A DNA stretch of 64,000 bases from Hyella patelloides LEGE 07179. Lineage in GTDB: Bacteria; Cyanobacteriota; Cyanobacteriia; Cyanobacteriales; Xenococcaceae. Shown here one piece after another: positions 19,672-28,985 of this stretch; positions within the stretch are counted from its first letter, which is position 1, and every line of letters begins with the position of its first letter. A model generated the notes under the pieces. The model made no database searches, was not told the DNA's origin, and worked only from the letters and a program-made list of their open reading frames with translations. The stretch lies in contig NZ_LR213771.1 of the NCBI RefSeq assembly GCF_900659865.1, positions 1-64,000 on the forward strand, read 5' to 3'. A program made the position numbers and the translations under genes.

Positions 19672-20583
19672 TTAGTGTCGAGAATAAATTTTTTGCGACC
19701 ATGTTTGAACAGGTTCAGAAAATAAAGCATGATAACTTTGCAATTCTCGATCTGTCATTCCTTCTTGCTTTGCTTCTTTAAAAAGTGTTAAAAGTGACTT
19801 TACTGCTCCTTTTGCTTCTCTAGAAGATTGAGGATTTTTAGCGAGTAATGACTCTAATTGAGTTCGTAGATTTGCTATAGATTTTGATGTTACTGCGGGT
19901 GTTTGATTGGCTACGGAAGGAGCTAGGGAATATATATCATCAGAAGAGTTATCAATAGGAAGTTGGCTTTGAGGAGCAACGTAGGTATGAGTCTTGGCAT
20001 CGTAGGCTAAAACTTCTCCCGTTTCTATTTTATAGATCCAAGCATAAATTTTGAGTTTGCCTTGATGCAACTTGGCTTTAACGACGGGATATGTTTTCAG
20101 ATTATCTATTTGAATTAGAACATTTTCTGCTACTAAAGTTTCAATAAATTCTTCATCTGTTAAGTCTGGATAGTTTTCTTGAACTAAGCGTCGAGTAGCC
20201 TCTGCGTGCTTTAGCCAGTCATAAACTAAAGGCATATCTTTTTGTAGTTTATTGAGTTTTAGCAACCCTTTCATTGCACCACAGTGGGAATGTCCGCATA
20301 CAATTACTTGTTCAATACCCAGAGCATCAATAGCATATTCGAGCGTGCCACCTTCTCCTCCATTAGCTGCACCGTAAGGAGGAATAATATTCCCTGCATT
20401 GCGAATTATAAATAACTCCCCGATATCAGTATTAGTGATTAAATTAGGGGCTACTCTAGAATCGGAACAGGCGATAAAAAGAACTCTTGGTTTTTGTCCA
20501 TGAGACAGTTGTTCTAGTAACTCTTGATGACCACGAACATAGTTCTGACGAAACTCATTTAAACCGCGAATTAACTTTTTCAC
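19672..20583 (-). CDS. ccaA: carboxysomal beta-carbonic anhydrase CcaA
   Basis: Converts bicarbonate to CO2 for Rubisco inside the carboxysome. Zinc ligands Cys39, His98 and Cys101 lie in ACSDSR and CGHSHCG, and the Asp41/Arg43 dyad is present. The 303 residues exceed the 220 of a plain beta-CA. The C-terminal extension of about 80 residues is the feature that targets CcaA to CcmM and the carboxysome. It follows hemL on the same strand but behind a terminator, so it should have its own promoter at about 20584-20670. It sits 4.6 kb from rbcS, close to the ccm locus, which is not always so. Confidence 0.93.
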   Translation of the reverse strand: MKKLIRGLNEFRQNYVRGHQELLEQLSHGQKPRVLFIACSDSRVAPNLITNTDIGELFIIRNAGNIIPPYGAANGGEGGTLEYAIDALGIEQVIVCGHSHCGAMKGLLKLNKLQKDMPLVYDWLKHAEATRRLVQENYPDLTDEEFIETLVAENVLIQIDNLKTYPVVKAKLHQGKLKIYAWIYKIETGEVLAYDAKTHTYVAPQSQLPIDNSSDDIYSLAPSVANQTPAVTSKSIANLRTQLESLLAKNPQSSREAKGAVKSLLTLFKEAKQEGMTDRELQSYHALFSEPVQTWSQKIYSRH

Positions 20584-20670
20584 TTTAATTCTCCCAATTC
20601 CACAATATGTTCCTTATTATCTAAGATTGGGCATTAGTTTTGCAACTTAAAAAAACTCCTGATGTGAAAT

Positions 20671-20694
20671 AAAAAAGGTAGGTCGCAGCCTACC
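20671..20694 (-). terminator. rho-independent terminator of hemL
   Basis: Read on the minus strand: GGTAGG stem, six-base loop, CCTACC and then six T. Stem halves are 20677-20682 and 20689-20694. It lies 34 bases after the hemL stop and separates hemL from ccaA. Confidence 0.88.
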
Positions 20695-20727
20695 ATAATG
20701 TCATTTAATTTCCCGAACAATCAGTAG

Positions 20728-22029
20728 TTAGATTTCTGCTAAAACTTCTTGCGCTGCTGCTAAGGTAGCGTCAATATCTTCATCGGTATGAGCCAGAGAA
20801 GTAAAACCAGCTTCAAATTGAGAAGGTGCAAGATAAATACCTCTTTCTAACATTCCACGATGGAAACGACCGAATTTTTTGAGGTCAGAAGTTTTGGCAT
20901 CATCATAGTTATGAACAGAAGTGTTGGTAAAGAACATTCCGAACATGGCACTAAGTTGACCACCTACTACATCATGTCCTGCATCTTTTGCTACTTGGAG
21001 CATCCCTGTTGCTAATTTTTTAGTAATACGATCTAATTGTTCGTAAGTACCAGGTTTGTTGAGTAGTTCAAGGGTTTTAATTCCTGCGGTCATCGCCAAA
21101 GGGTTACCAGAAAGAGTTCCTGCTTGATACATAGCTCCTGCTGGTGCAACCATAGACATGATATCGGCTCTTCCGCCATAAGCCCCCACAGGTAAGCCGC
21201 CACCGATAACTTTACCTAAAGTGGTTAGGTCAGGAGTAACGCCAAATTTGGCTTGTGCGCCACCGTACGAGATACGGAAACCAGTCATTACTTCATCAAA
21301 TACGAGTAATGCACCATATTGTTTAGTTATTTCGCGTAAACCTTCTAAAAAACCAGCATCAGGAGTTATAAATCCAGAATTGCCGACTACAGGCTCTAAA
21401 ATAACCCCTGCAATAGAATCGGGATTGTTAGCAAAGAGAGTTTTAACTGCTTCTAAGTCGTTGTAGGGTGCAGTAAGAGTACTGTTAGTAGTGGACTTGG
21501 GTACACCAGGAGAGTCAGGTAAGCCAAGAGTTGCTACTCCTGAGCCAGCTTTAACCAAGAACATATCTGCGTGTCCGTGGTAACAGCCTTCAAATTTAAC
21601 AATTTTCTCTCTATCAGTAAATGCCCGCATTAAGCGCAATACAGACATACAGGCTTCCGTACCAGAGTTGACAAAGCGTACCATTTCTACACTGGGTACA
21701 GCTTCGATTACCATTTCTGCAAGGATATTTTCTAGCAAGCAGGGCGCACCAAAGCTAGTGCCTTTTTGTAATGCTTGTTGTAAAGCAGCCAGTACTTCAG
21801 GATGGGCGTGTCCACAAATTGCTGGACCCCAAGTACCAATGTAGTCAATATACTTATTACCATCCACATCCCAAGCGTAAGCACCTTGAACGCGGTCAAA
21901 TACTATGGGCTGTCCACCAACAGATTTGAAGGCACGAACAGGAGAGCTTACTCCCCCTGGCATTAGCTTTTGGGCTGCGGAAAAAATTTCTTCAGATTTA
22001 GCCGTGTTAAAGGATGTTGTAGTAACCAA
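20728..22029 (-). CDS. hemL: glutamate-1-semialdehyde 2,1-aminomutase
   Basis: A PLP enzyme making 5-aminolevulinate from glutamate-1-semialdehyde, the C5 route to haem, chlorophyll and bilins. It has 433 residues: fold-type I start [17 protein letters not shown], the PLP-binding FDEVMTGFR, and the lysine that forms the Schiff base in [18 protein letters not shown]. Full length, with no anomalies. Confidence 0.97.
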   Translation of the reverse strand: MVTTTSFNTAKSEEIFSAAQKLMPGGVSSPVRAFKSVGGQPIVFDRVQGAYAWDVDGNKYIDYIGTWGPAICGHAHPEVLAALQQALQKGTSFGAPCLLENILAEMVIEAVPSVEMVRFVNSGTEACMSVLRLMRAFTDREKIVKFEGCYHGHADMFLVKAGSGVATLGLPDSPGVPKSTTNSTLTAPYNDLEAVKTLFANNPDSIAGVILEPVVGNSGFITPDAGFLEGLREITKQYGALLVFDEVMTGFRISYGGAQAKFGVTPDLTTLGKVIGGGLPVGAYGGRADIMSMVAPAGAMYQAGTLSGNPLAMTAGIKTLELLNKPGTYEQLDRITKKLATGMLQVAKDAGHDVVGGQLSAMFGMFFTNTSVHNYDDAKTSDLKKFGRFHRGMLERGIYLAPSQFEAGFTSLAHTDEDIDATLAAAQEVLAEI

Positions 22030-22417
22030 TACTTGCTCCTTAAATATATAAATATATGGTGTCTCTATCTTTTGACGGGAGGAAATGAGGGAATGCTTCC
22101 CGATACGTGACTGTCAAGAAGCAGTCTTACAACAGTCCTCTGCGTAGGGAAACCCTCTTGCAAGGCTGTTGCGCTATTCCATTTATCCTCAGCCTCACGG
22201 GGACTCCCGTGCTGACCAAAATAGGAAATTTATCCTTTGATAAATTTATTAGTTCAGAGAGACTTCGCCTCAAACAGACAAAACTTTTTCTGACTTCGTG
22301 AGTATTTATTATCCTATGTCTAGTTGGTTTTAGGGTACTTATATATGAAGAATCCTGAATTGTTGTAACTTAGAACATAACCTTGGCACTCATCCGACAA
22401 TTAATCTAAAATTCCAG
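22030..22417. other. intergenic region with GC-rich hairpin
   Basis: The gap upstream of hemL and downstream of the ResB-like gene. It contains a GC-rich stretch (about 22119-22215) unlike its surroundings. A hairpin, CACGGG (22196-22201) with CCCGTG (22206-22211), is extended by TCAG/CTGA. This looks like a dispersed cyanobacterial repeat. The open frame at 22107-22301 reads through this repeat and is not supported. Confidence 0.5.
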
Positions 22418-24187
22418 TTAAGTTGCAGCTAATTCTTTATTTTCAGGATCTTCAGTAGCCGTATCTGGCTGATTTTTTTGCCACTTACGCCACTTTTTAG
22501 TTAATGCAGGAGCATAAAAGATAACTGCAATGCCCATGACGACTAAGATTGAGCCTAACCAAGTAGTTGCTGTTACCCAAGCAGGTTCGCGTTTTACTTG
22601 GAGAGTAGACTGTTTTAAATCCCCAGGATTCCAAGAAGCTTGAGCAATTTTCCAGCCTTTATACCAAGTAGGATGATTCATCCAGACTTTACGCTGTTGG
22701 CTTTGATTAGTAATGGCATCATCAATGCGAATTTTACTTGTCCACATTGCCACAGATTCCGAACCTTCATTGCGATCTACAATAAAGTCTTCTAGTTTGA
22801 CACCAAAGGGGATTTCTAGCAGCTTTGGACTAAATGCAGCATAAATTTCACGATCGCCATCTTCAATTGCTGTGGGTTCAGCCCAAGGTATCCAGGTTTC
22901 TTTTCCTGTTTTGGTTTTAACCAGTAGTGCGGGCGCACTTTCTAAACCAGGTTCGTTACTGATAACAATGTTGCGTTTTAATTGAGCATTGGGGATGTAT
23001 TCTTGGAGAGTAATCTGAAAATCTGCCCAACCAGGGGTTACAGCTTCACCTATTGTGTATGTACCAGATTTAAAGCCTTGAGAAGATTTTGCAGCGTAAT
23101 AAAGCTGGTTATCTTCAGCAACGATGACTTTAAAGAAATCAGTTACTTGGGGTGGTTGTATTTGATAAGCAACTTGTAAATTATCAATTGTTGTTCCTGA
23201 TATTGTTGCATGAATGGGAGCGATCGCAGTATTGCCAAAGACAAACCATCTTTCTACAGTTTCATCATTAGCTAACTCCAATAGTACCCCAGGATTATTT
23301 AATCGATCTGATGCACTAATGGGGCGATTGTTTTCATCGAGACGGAAATCGGGGAAAAATTTGATGATTTTGACTTGTAAGTCTTTGATTTTAATGACTT
23401 TATCTAATTGTTGTTGAACATCAATTAATTCATCGCGATCGCCATAATTAACGGTTATTTCTCCCCATAAGGGTTGTTTGGCTTCGGTAGGAGAATTTAA
23501 AAGCTGTTTTAATTCGCGATCGCTGTTAACTTTGATAATGTCTAATTCCGCAGGACCGATCGCTAAAGTATCATATCCTTTGGGAGCAACTGCTAAGGAA
23601 CGTTCTACAGCTTGTCCCATGCGATCGCTATATAAGCTTAAAGTAACCGCAGGATTAGCAATTTTACCTCCTTCCACAAAATTAACTGTTCTCACAGTAT
23701 CTTCGCTATAGGCTTTTAATTCCAATCCACCCACATATTGGGGATTAATCGTACCATCATCTTTAATAAAGATATTAGCTTGCTCGATATTGCCGTCAGG
23801 GGTCATTACCTCTAAGGTATCTCCCTCAATGCGAACCTGATTATTAGCATCGCTATCAGTCCTCACGAGTAGCATTCCCTCTACCCCTAAATGAATTACC
23901 GCAGCCGAACCTGCAATAATCACAACTAAACCGATATGAGTAATAGCAAAGCCAATTTTTCGCGCACCTCGCCAAGGATAGCGAGATAATGCAGACATTC
24001 CCAAGTTAAGAGCCAACAAGAACATTAATGCTCCAAACCAAGGACTTTTATAAATTTCTTGCTGTACTGTGGTTGTACCTACTTCTGATTCATAAAACGT
24101 AGCCCAAATCAAAACACCAATGATGGCACTAAGCAGAGGTATGGCTAATTTGATTGAGCTTAAAAAGCGAATAATACGGTCAAACAT
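22418..24187 (-). CDS. ResB-like (cytochrome c biogenesis Ccs1-type) membrane protein
   Basis: A ResB-domain protein of 589 residues. Three N-terminal membrane helices (about 13-31, 50-66, 81-103) are followed by a large soluble, presumably lumenal or periplasmic domain, a final helix (about 545-565) and a charged tail. This is the layout of Ccs1/ResB in system II cytochrome c maturation, where it delivers haem with CcsA. It is longer than the usual cyanobacterial Ccs1 (about 450) and may be a paralog; ccsA is not in the window. Divergent from the next gene. Confidence 0.75.
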   Translation of the reverse strand: MFDRIIRFLSSIKLAIPLLSAIIGVLIWATFYESEVGTTTVQQEIYKSPWFGALMFLLALNLGMSALSRYPWRGARKIGFAITHIGLVVIIAGSAAVIHLGVEGMLLVRTDSDANNQVRIEGDTLEVMTPDGNIEQANIFIKDDGTINPQYVGGLELKAYSEDTVRTVNFVEGGKIANPAVTLSLYSDRMGQAVERSLAVAPKGYDTLAIGPAELDIIKVNSDRELKQLLNSPTEAKQPLWGEITVNYGDRDELIDVQQQLDKVIKIKDLQVKIIKFFPDFRLDENNRPISASDRLNNPGVLLELANDETVERWFVFGNTAIAPIHATISGTTIDNLQVAYQIQPPQVTDFFKVIVAEDNQLYYAAKSSQGFKSGTYTIGEAVTPGWADFQITLQEYIPNAQLKRNIVISNEPGLESAPALLVKTKTGKETWIPWAEPTAIEDGDREIYAAFSPKLLEIPFGVKLEDFIVDRNEGSESVAMWTSKIRIDDAITNQSQQRKVWMNHPTWYKGWKIAQASWNPGDLKQSTLQVKREPAWVTATTWLGSILVVMGIAVIFYAPALTKKWRKWQKNQPDTATEDPENKELAAT

Positions 24188-24330
24188 GAAATTTTCTTGT
24201 TTGTGAAAAGATGACTAAAAGTGTTTGGTATAGCTGAGTTATAAAACATTTTAGTATTAAATGTAACAAAGCTTTGGTGTCCGATCCAGAATAGGACAGT
24301 GATAATTTAAAATGAAACAATTAATTAATA

Positions 24331-25530
24331 ATGAAAGTAGGAATCGTCAGAGAAGGCAAAATCAAGAGTGATACTAGAGTGCCGTTAACACCGAAGCAAT
24401 GCCGATATTTGCTAGATCGAGATCGAGATTTACAAATATTTGTCCAGCCTAGTCAAGAGAGATGCTTTAACGATTCCGAATATCAAAATCAAGGTATCCC
24501 ATTAACAGAAAATCTTGCCAAATGCGATCTGTTGTTAGGAGTTAAAGAAGTTCCCATTTCCCTGCTGCTGCCGAATAAAACCTACCTCTTTTTCTCTCAT
24601 ACGATTAAAAAACAACCCTATAATCGCGAACTCTTGCGTTCGATCCTGCAACAAAAAATTCGCTTAATCGATTATGAATGCTTGCGTGACTCTTCTGGTC
24701 AACGAATAATTGCTTTTGGACGCTGGGCGGGAATTGTGGGAGGTCATAATGCCATTCTCACTTGGGGACGACGTGAGGGAGAATTTTTACTCAAACCCAT
24801 GCATGAATGTCATGACTGGGCAGAAGCTCAAACTTATTATCAAAATTTACCTCTTTCCCATATCAAGCTGGTAGTCACTGGAGAAGGTCGAGTTGCTAAG
24901 GGGGCTACTGAAGTGTTGGACTTGATGAAAATAAAGCGGGTTTTACCTCAAGCATTTTTGGAGAAAAACTTTAACGAACCTGTCTATACACAACTGGCGG
25001 TCAAGGATATGTATCGCAAACGGGGAGAAATTTCTTTTGATGAAACTCACTATTATCAACATCCCTCACAGTACGAGTCGATTTTTGAACCCTACACCCA
25101 TACTGCGAATATTATGCTCAATGGTATCTATTGGGATAGCCGTATTCCAGTCTTCTTTACATCTGAGGACATGAAGCGCAAGGATTTTACGATTCGGGTC
25201 ATTGCCGATGTTACCTGCGATATTGCCCCAGATTCTTCTATTCCTTCGACAATCAGAGCCTCTTCGATTGCCGAGCCGATTTATGGTTATGACCCTGTGT
25301 CAGAAAAAGAAACTCAGCCATTTCAAAGTCACTGCATTGATGTCATGGCAGTAGATAACCTTCCCAATGAACTACCGAGAGATGCTTCAGAAGATTTTGG
25401 CAATCAATTAATCTCAAAAGTATGGTCAGAGTTAAATCAAGCCGATAGTCGAATGATCTATGAAGCGACGATCGCCCTTGATGGTGACTTGAACAAACCT
25501 TATGAATATTTGAGAGATTATGTAAGCTGA
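24331..25530 (+). CDS. saccharopine/alanine dehydrogenase-like NAD-dependent oxidoreductase
   Basis: A 399-residue AlaDH/PNT-type protein most like lysine-forming saccharopine dehydrogenase. The start MKVGIVREGKIKSDTRVPLT, the catalytic-type lysine in GVKEVP and histidine in FFSHTIKKQ match that family. TGEGRVAKGATEVL is the nucleotide-binding loop, and ADVTCDIAPDSSIPSTIRAS is the C-terminal family segment. Cyanobacteria make lysine by the DAP route, so the substrate is uncertain. The gene stands alone and may have been acquired from another phylum. Full length. Confidence 0.65.
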   Translation: MKVGIVREGKIKSDTRVPLTPKQCRYLLDRDRDLQIFVQPSQERCFNDSEYQNQGIPLTENLAKCDLLLGVKEVPISLLLPNKTYLFFSHTIKKQPYNRELLRSILQQKIRLIDYECLRDSSGQRIIAFGRWAGIVGGHNAILTWGRREGEFLLKPMHECHDWAEAQTYYQNLPLSHIKLVVTGEGRVAKGATEVLDLMKIKRVLPQAFLEKNFNEPVYTQLAVKDMYRKRGEISFDETHYYQHPSQYESIFEPYTHTANIMLNGIYWDSRIPVFFTSEDMKRKDFTIRVIADVTCDIAPDSSIPSTIRASSIAEPIYGYDPVSEKETQPFQSHCIDVMAVDNLPNELPRDASEDFGNQLISKVWSELNQADSRMIYEATIALDGDLNKPYEYLRDYVS

Positions 25531-25749
25531 ACAATTTTAACTCGGCGATAGGAACTGGGAATAAAGGGTTGTATCTAACTGGGGATGTTTGCCTGGTTAC
25601 AGATATGGCACTTAAACAACGCGAGTTCATTACGTGGAGCTAGAAAGAGGTTAAGATAATCGGCGATCGCGATCGCTTTCTCGGCAGTGATAAAATATAA
25701 TTATTGAAGTTATAAAAGAGCTATCTTGTAATGTCTTAAAAGTAATTCG

Positions 25750-26331
25750 ATGAAACTATTATTATCTCCTCAGACTATTATTTTAGGTTTTCTGGGTACT
25801 GCTATGGCAACTGGGTTGTTTTCTGCAAAAACAGTTAACGCTCAAGCGAAATTATCTTCAGTGCCAGAAATTGGCTGGAGTACCCGCTTAAGTAGTTTTG
25901 AACTAAACAATCAAGGTGAAGCTCAGGTATTTACTTTTAGCTGTCCTACTGCACCTTCTACTCAAGTTTATGCTCCTGTATGGGGAACTGATACATATAC
26001 GATGAATTCTGGACTTTGTAAAGCTGCGGTTCATGCAGGTATGATTACAAAAGATGGTGGCTTGATTAATGTTGAACTGACTGCGGTCGAATCTGCTTAT
26101 CAAGGTAGCGATCGCTTTGGGGTGTCCAGTAGAAGCCATGAGGGAAAAATTGACAGTATTAAATTTCTTGGTAATCCCGTCGCGCTCGATTTTAGGGAAG
26201 AGTCTAATAATGAAGATGCACAAACCAAACCCCACCGTCGTCCTTCTGCCATTGAAAGAACAGTGGGAAATGGGGTGAGAAGAGGTATTGAAAGAACTAT
26301 TTCCGATTCGATTAGAGATATTTTTCGCTAA
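25750..26331 (+). CDS. secreted LCCL-domain protein
   Basis: 193 residues with a signal peptide (hydrophobic about 8-24, cleavage likely after VNAQA) and an LCCL domain at about 55-135, whose core is CPTAPSTQVYAPVWGTDTY followed by CKAAVHAGMITKDGG. The two cysteines of the family fold are present. The C-terminal tail (160-193) is basic and amphipathic. LCCL domains bind ligands or lipids extracellularly; the role here is unknown. Confidence 0.8.
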   Translation: MKLLLSPQTIILGFLGTAMATGLFSAKTVNAQAKLSSVPEIGWSTRLSSFELNNQGEAQVFTFSCPTAPSTQVYAPVWGTDTYTMNSGLCKAAVHAGMITKDGGLINVELTAVESAYQGSDRFGVSSRSHEGKIDSIKFLGNPVALDFREESNNEDAQTKPHRRPSAIERTVGNGVRRGIERTISDSIRDIFR

Positions 26332-26787
26332 ATTGTAGATTCTCTAATGTTAGTAAGGTTAAGTTTAGTTATTGTGGGTTAGAACTCATCGTTCGCATAT
26401 CTTAAGGATCGATGGGACTTTTTCCCACTCGCTCAGGAATCTGACTTTCTGAGAAGGTGTGATAATTCAGAAAAAATCTTAGAAGGTCAAGATAATCAGA
26501 ACCCAATTGTTTCCTCAAGAAAAAATAATTCCTGAGACAAGAATTATTGATAGTTTCTTGTCCCATTTATATCTGCGTTAAATTTTTTGCTAATTCTTAA
26601 CAAATTATAATGTAAGTACTTATACTTATGTTATGACAATTTTAAAAGCGTCAGTTTATATTTTCCAAACATATTTTTATTTTTTATAATTTGAATTGTC
26701 AATCACTCAGGTCTTTCGGTTAAATTGTTTATCTAAAAATTAACAATTTAATTTCTAAAATTAAGTGGAAAAGGAGAATTAGTTCAA
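26332..26787. other. intergenic region, nothing recognised
   Basis: An AT-rich gap of 456 bp. A purine-rich leader AAAAGGAG (26769-26776) serves the small gene that follows. I see no other gene, RNA or strong hairpin. Confidence 0.5.
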
Positions 26788-26955
26788 ATGACACTCAAAA
26801 TAATCTTTCAAAACGCCCAAAAAACTGGTCATCTAACCAATAACATGAAAACGGCAATTGAGAATCTTTGCGCTCCTGAGACACAGCTATCATGTGAAGA
26901 ATATGTATACCTGGATTTGCTTATGGGTGCAATTTTTGCTGGAGAAATACACTAA
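26788..26955 (+). CDS. small conserved-type cyanobacterial protein, 55 residues
   Basis: A short open frame, MTLKIIFQNAQKTGHLTNNM and onward to FAGEIH, with a strong Shine-Dalgarno AAGGAG 11 bases upstream of its ATG. The pattern of an N-terminal helix, a basic turn GHLTNNMKTAIENL, then EEYVYLDLLMGAI resembles a widespread family of 50-70-residue cyanobacterial proteins of unknown function. No membrane segment. It is close to the CRISPR island, but the link is unproven. Confidence 0.6.
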   Translation: MTLKIIFQNAQKTGHLTNNMKTAIENLCAPETQLSCEEYVYLDLLMGAIFAGEIH

Positions 26956-27498
26956 TATCTAGCATTACGTTGATAGGTAAGACATTAATCTCTTAAAAGA
27001 GCAAGTGTAAACTCATAATTCGCTCCAACAATTTTGGCTATTTAAAGATTCTCAACTCATCAGATAAATAATAATACGGTTAAACAATTTGCCACTATGC
27101 GATCGCCTTAAATTGAAATACACTTTAAAAATGCAATAATTCGCTCCAACAATTTTTGTAAGCCTTGATACGCAAGTTTTATGAGTATCAACTAAAGATT
27201 TGTTTTCTATTTATTAAGTATTTTTTCTATCTCGGCTGCGACTCTTTTCCTTGCTGCGATCGTCTGAATCGAACTATAGCCTGGTGCAGCACTACCATTT
27301 GAAAAGTTGTAATTTTATGGTCAACAGGGTTGGTTTATAATTCAATAAAGTAGGAAAATGCGATCGCGAAATATAGTTATGGCGATCGCTATATCAGCAG
27401 CTCGAACATTTGAATAATTATTGAAAGATTACCAAAGAAATCGTGACTTGATGTTACCGATAAAATAAGACAGTTGAGAGTCAACATTTTTGCGATTA
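26956..27498. repeat. gap upstream of cas6 with a 21-bp direct repeat
   Basis: Two identical copies of ATAATTCGCTCCAACAATTTT lie at 27015-27035 and 27136-27156, 121 bp apart. Several HIP1 or half-HIP1 sites lie nearby (for example 27361-27388). A small hairpin, GTTGA-GAG-TCAAC, precedes the cas6 start. I see no gene. Confidence 0.7.
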
Positions 27499-28614
27499 AT
27501 GGTTAAGGCTTCCTTAGATTGGTCAGATGATACTGAGTTGGTGAGTTTGATTTTTACAGTTTCTCCGAAAAAAGATGTAGCATTACCAACTAACTATGCC
27601 AAAGGTTTGCACGCTTGGTTTTTAAGCCAAGTTCTAAAAAAAGACCCCCAACTTTCTCAATATCTTCATGATGGACAATCGGAAAAACCATTTACCATGT
27701 CCCGTCTTTTTGGCGAGATGACAGAAAATGAAGATCGACTAATTTTATTTGAAGGAAAAACCTATCATTGGTATCTGTCGGCATTGTCTCAACGGGTGGT
27801 GCGCTGGTTTCGACATTGGCTACATAATATGCCGAGATACATTATTTTGAATTTCAAGCAACCACCTGAAAGTACTTTCCCCGACAAGATTTATCTCTCA
27901 ATACAATCGGTAGACATTGCTTTACCTGCCACTACTTATAGCAATCTATTGCAAACTATCTCTAGAAAAAAATTTGCTCTTAGTTTTTTGAGTGCGACTA
28001 GCTTTCGCAGCAAAGGCAATCACTATCCTTTGCCCGCCCCCGATAAGTTGTTTCACAGCTATCTCCGCCGTTGGAATCATTTTGCACCCCATAAATTCGA
28101 CCGAGATTTATTTTTGCTTTGGATTGAAGAAAATGTCATTATTACCCGACATCAATTAGATTCTCTTAGAGTTCCAGGAGGAAAACGTGGTTTGGTAACG
28201 GGTTTTGTAGGTTCGGTAGAATTGGATTTAGCAAAATCTACCAGCGATAATCCTGAGTTTATCAAGCTTTACAAGGCATTGGGACAACTCGCCCCCTATA
28301 GTGGTACGGGTCATAAAACTACTTTTGGTTTGGGTCAAACGCGGTTGGGCTGGCAAGATCGGCAACCAGATATCTTATCTATGTCTGTGGAAACTTTTAT
28401 TGTTCAACGACAAAGAGAAATTTTTGAAGCATTAATGGCAACTCAAAAGCGTACTGGTGGCGATCGCGCTAAGAAGATTTGTCAGACGCGATCGCTTATT
28501 TTGGCTCGTCGTGAGTTTGGGGAATCTTTGGTTTCTATTGCGGAAGATTTAAAAATGCCCTATGACACGGTTAAGACTTATGCTAAGTTAGCCCGTCGTG
28601 CTTTGAGGGGTTGA
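27499..28614 (+). CDS. cas6: Cas6 CRISPR endoribonuclease with C-terminal helix-turn-helix extension
   Basis: Cleaves CRISPR repeat RNA. Residues 1-296 form a RAMP-fold Cas6: FALSFLSATSFRSKGNHYPL, LRRWNHFAPHKF, RGLVTGFVGSVEL and the glycine-rich loop GTGHKTTFGLGQTRLG. Residues 297-371 are an added domain with RTGGDRAKKIC and a probable helix-turn-helix, LVSIAEDLKMPYDTVKTY. The same domain ends the two proteins encoded between the nearby arrays, with about half of 67 positions identical by eye. The second Cas6 in the window (44.2 kb) lacks it. I used the ATG, not the TTG nine bases upstream. It sits 371 bp before array 1. Confidence 0.88.
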   Translation: MVKASLDWSDDTELVSLIFTVSPKKDVALPTNYAKGLHAWFLSQVLKKDPQLSQYLHDGQSEKPFTMSRLFGEMTENEDRLILFEGKTYHWYLSALSQRVVRWFRHWLHNMPRYIILNFKQPPESTFPDKIYLSIQSVDIALPATTYSNLLQTISRKKFALSFLSATSFRSKGNHYPLPAPDKLFHSYLRRWNHFAPHKFDRDLFLLWIEENVIITRHQLDSLRVPGGKRGLVTGFVGSVELDLAKSTSDNPEFIKLYKALGQLAPYSGTGHKTTFGLGQTRLGWQDRQPDILSMSVETFIVQRQREIFEALMATQKRTGGDRAKKICQTRSLILARREFGESLVSIAEDLKMPYDTVKTYAKLARRALRG

Positions 28615-28817
28615 TTTCCATAGTTGCAAGAGCTTTCTTTGGGATCTGTTTCTGTCGAACCCAAGTGTGGAAATTACCATCAGCAAAAAAAATGGCTGAA
28701 ACCAAGATAATATATTGATTTGATTGAAGGTTTGTCGATTAAAAACACCTTGACGATCTATATCTAGTAAGGATTTAATATCAAATACTTAAATGTTTGC
28801 TACAAATAATTTTACCT

Positions 28818-28847
28818 TGTAGTGATAATTCATGAATTATCACTACA
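28818..28847. repeat. perfect 30-bp palindrome in the array 1 leader region
   Basis: TGTAGTGATAATTCA followed directly by its exact reverse complement, with no spacer. The near edge lies 138 bp before the first repeat of array 1. It could be a DNA operator, a cruciform/hairpin, or a copy of a dispersed cyanobacterial palindrome family. The rest of the gap 28615-28985 is AT-rich and includes the array leader. Confidence 0.85.
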
Positions 28848-28985
28848 GATTATATGTTGCATTCTTTTTTGTATTTCATATAAGCTTTTTTTCTCTTTGT
28901 TTGCAGATTGCTTGTGCTAGCATTTATAGGACTTCGATAAAATGCACCTGGAAAACTAAATACTGTCTGGTTTCTAAGGTACAGA

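Noticed and set aside
19593-19781. A 62-codon open frame before ccaA
   Set aside because: Overlaps the 3' end of ccaA in antisense and has no ribosome site.
22107-22301. A 64-codon open frame upstream of hemL
   Set aside because: It runs through a GC-rich dispersed repeat and hairpin; the peptide is not protein-like.
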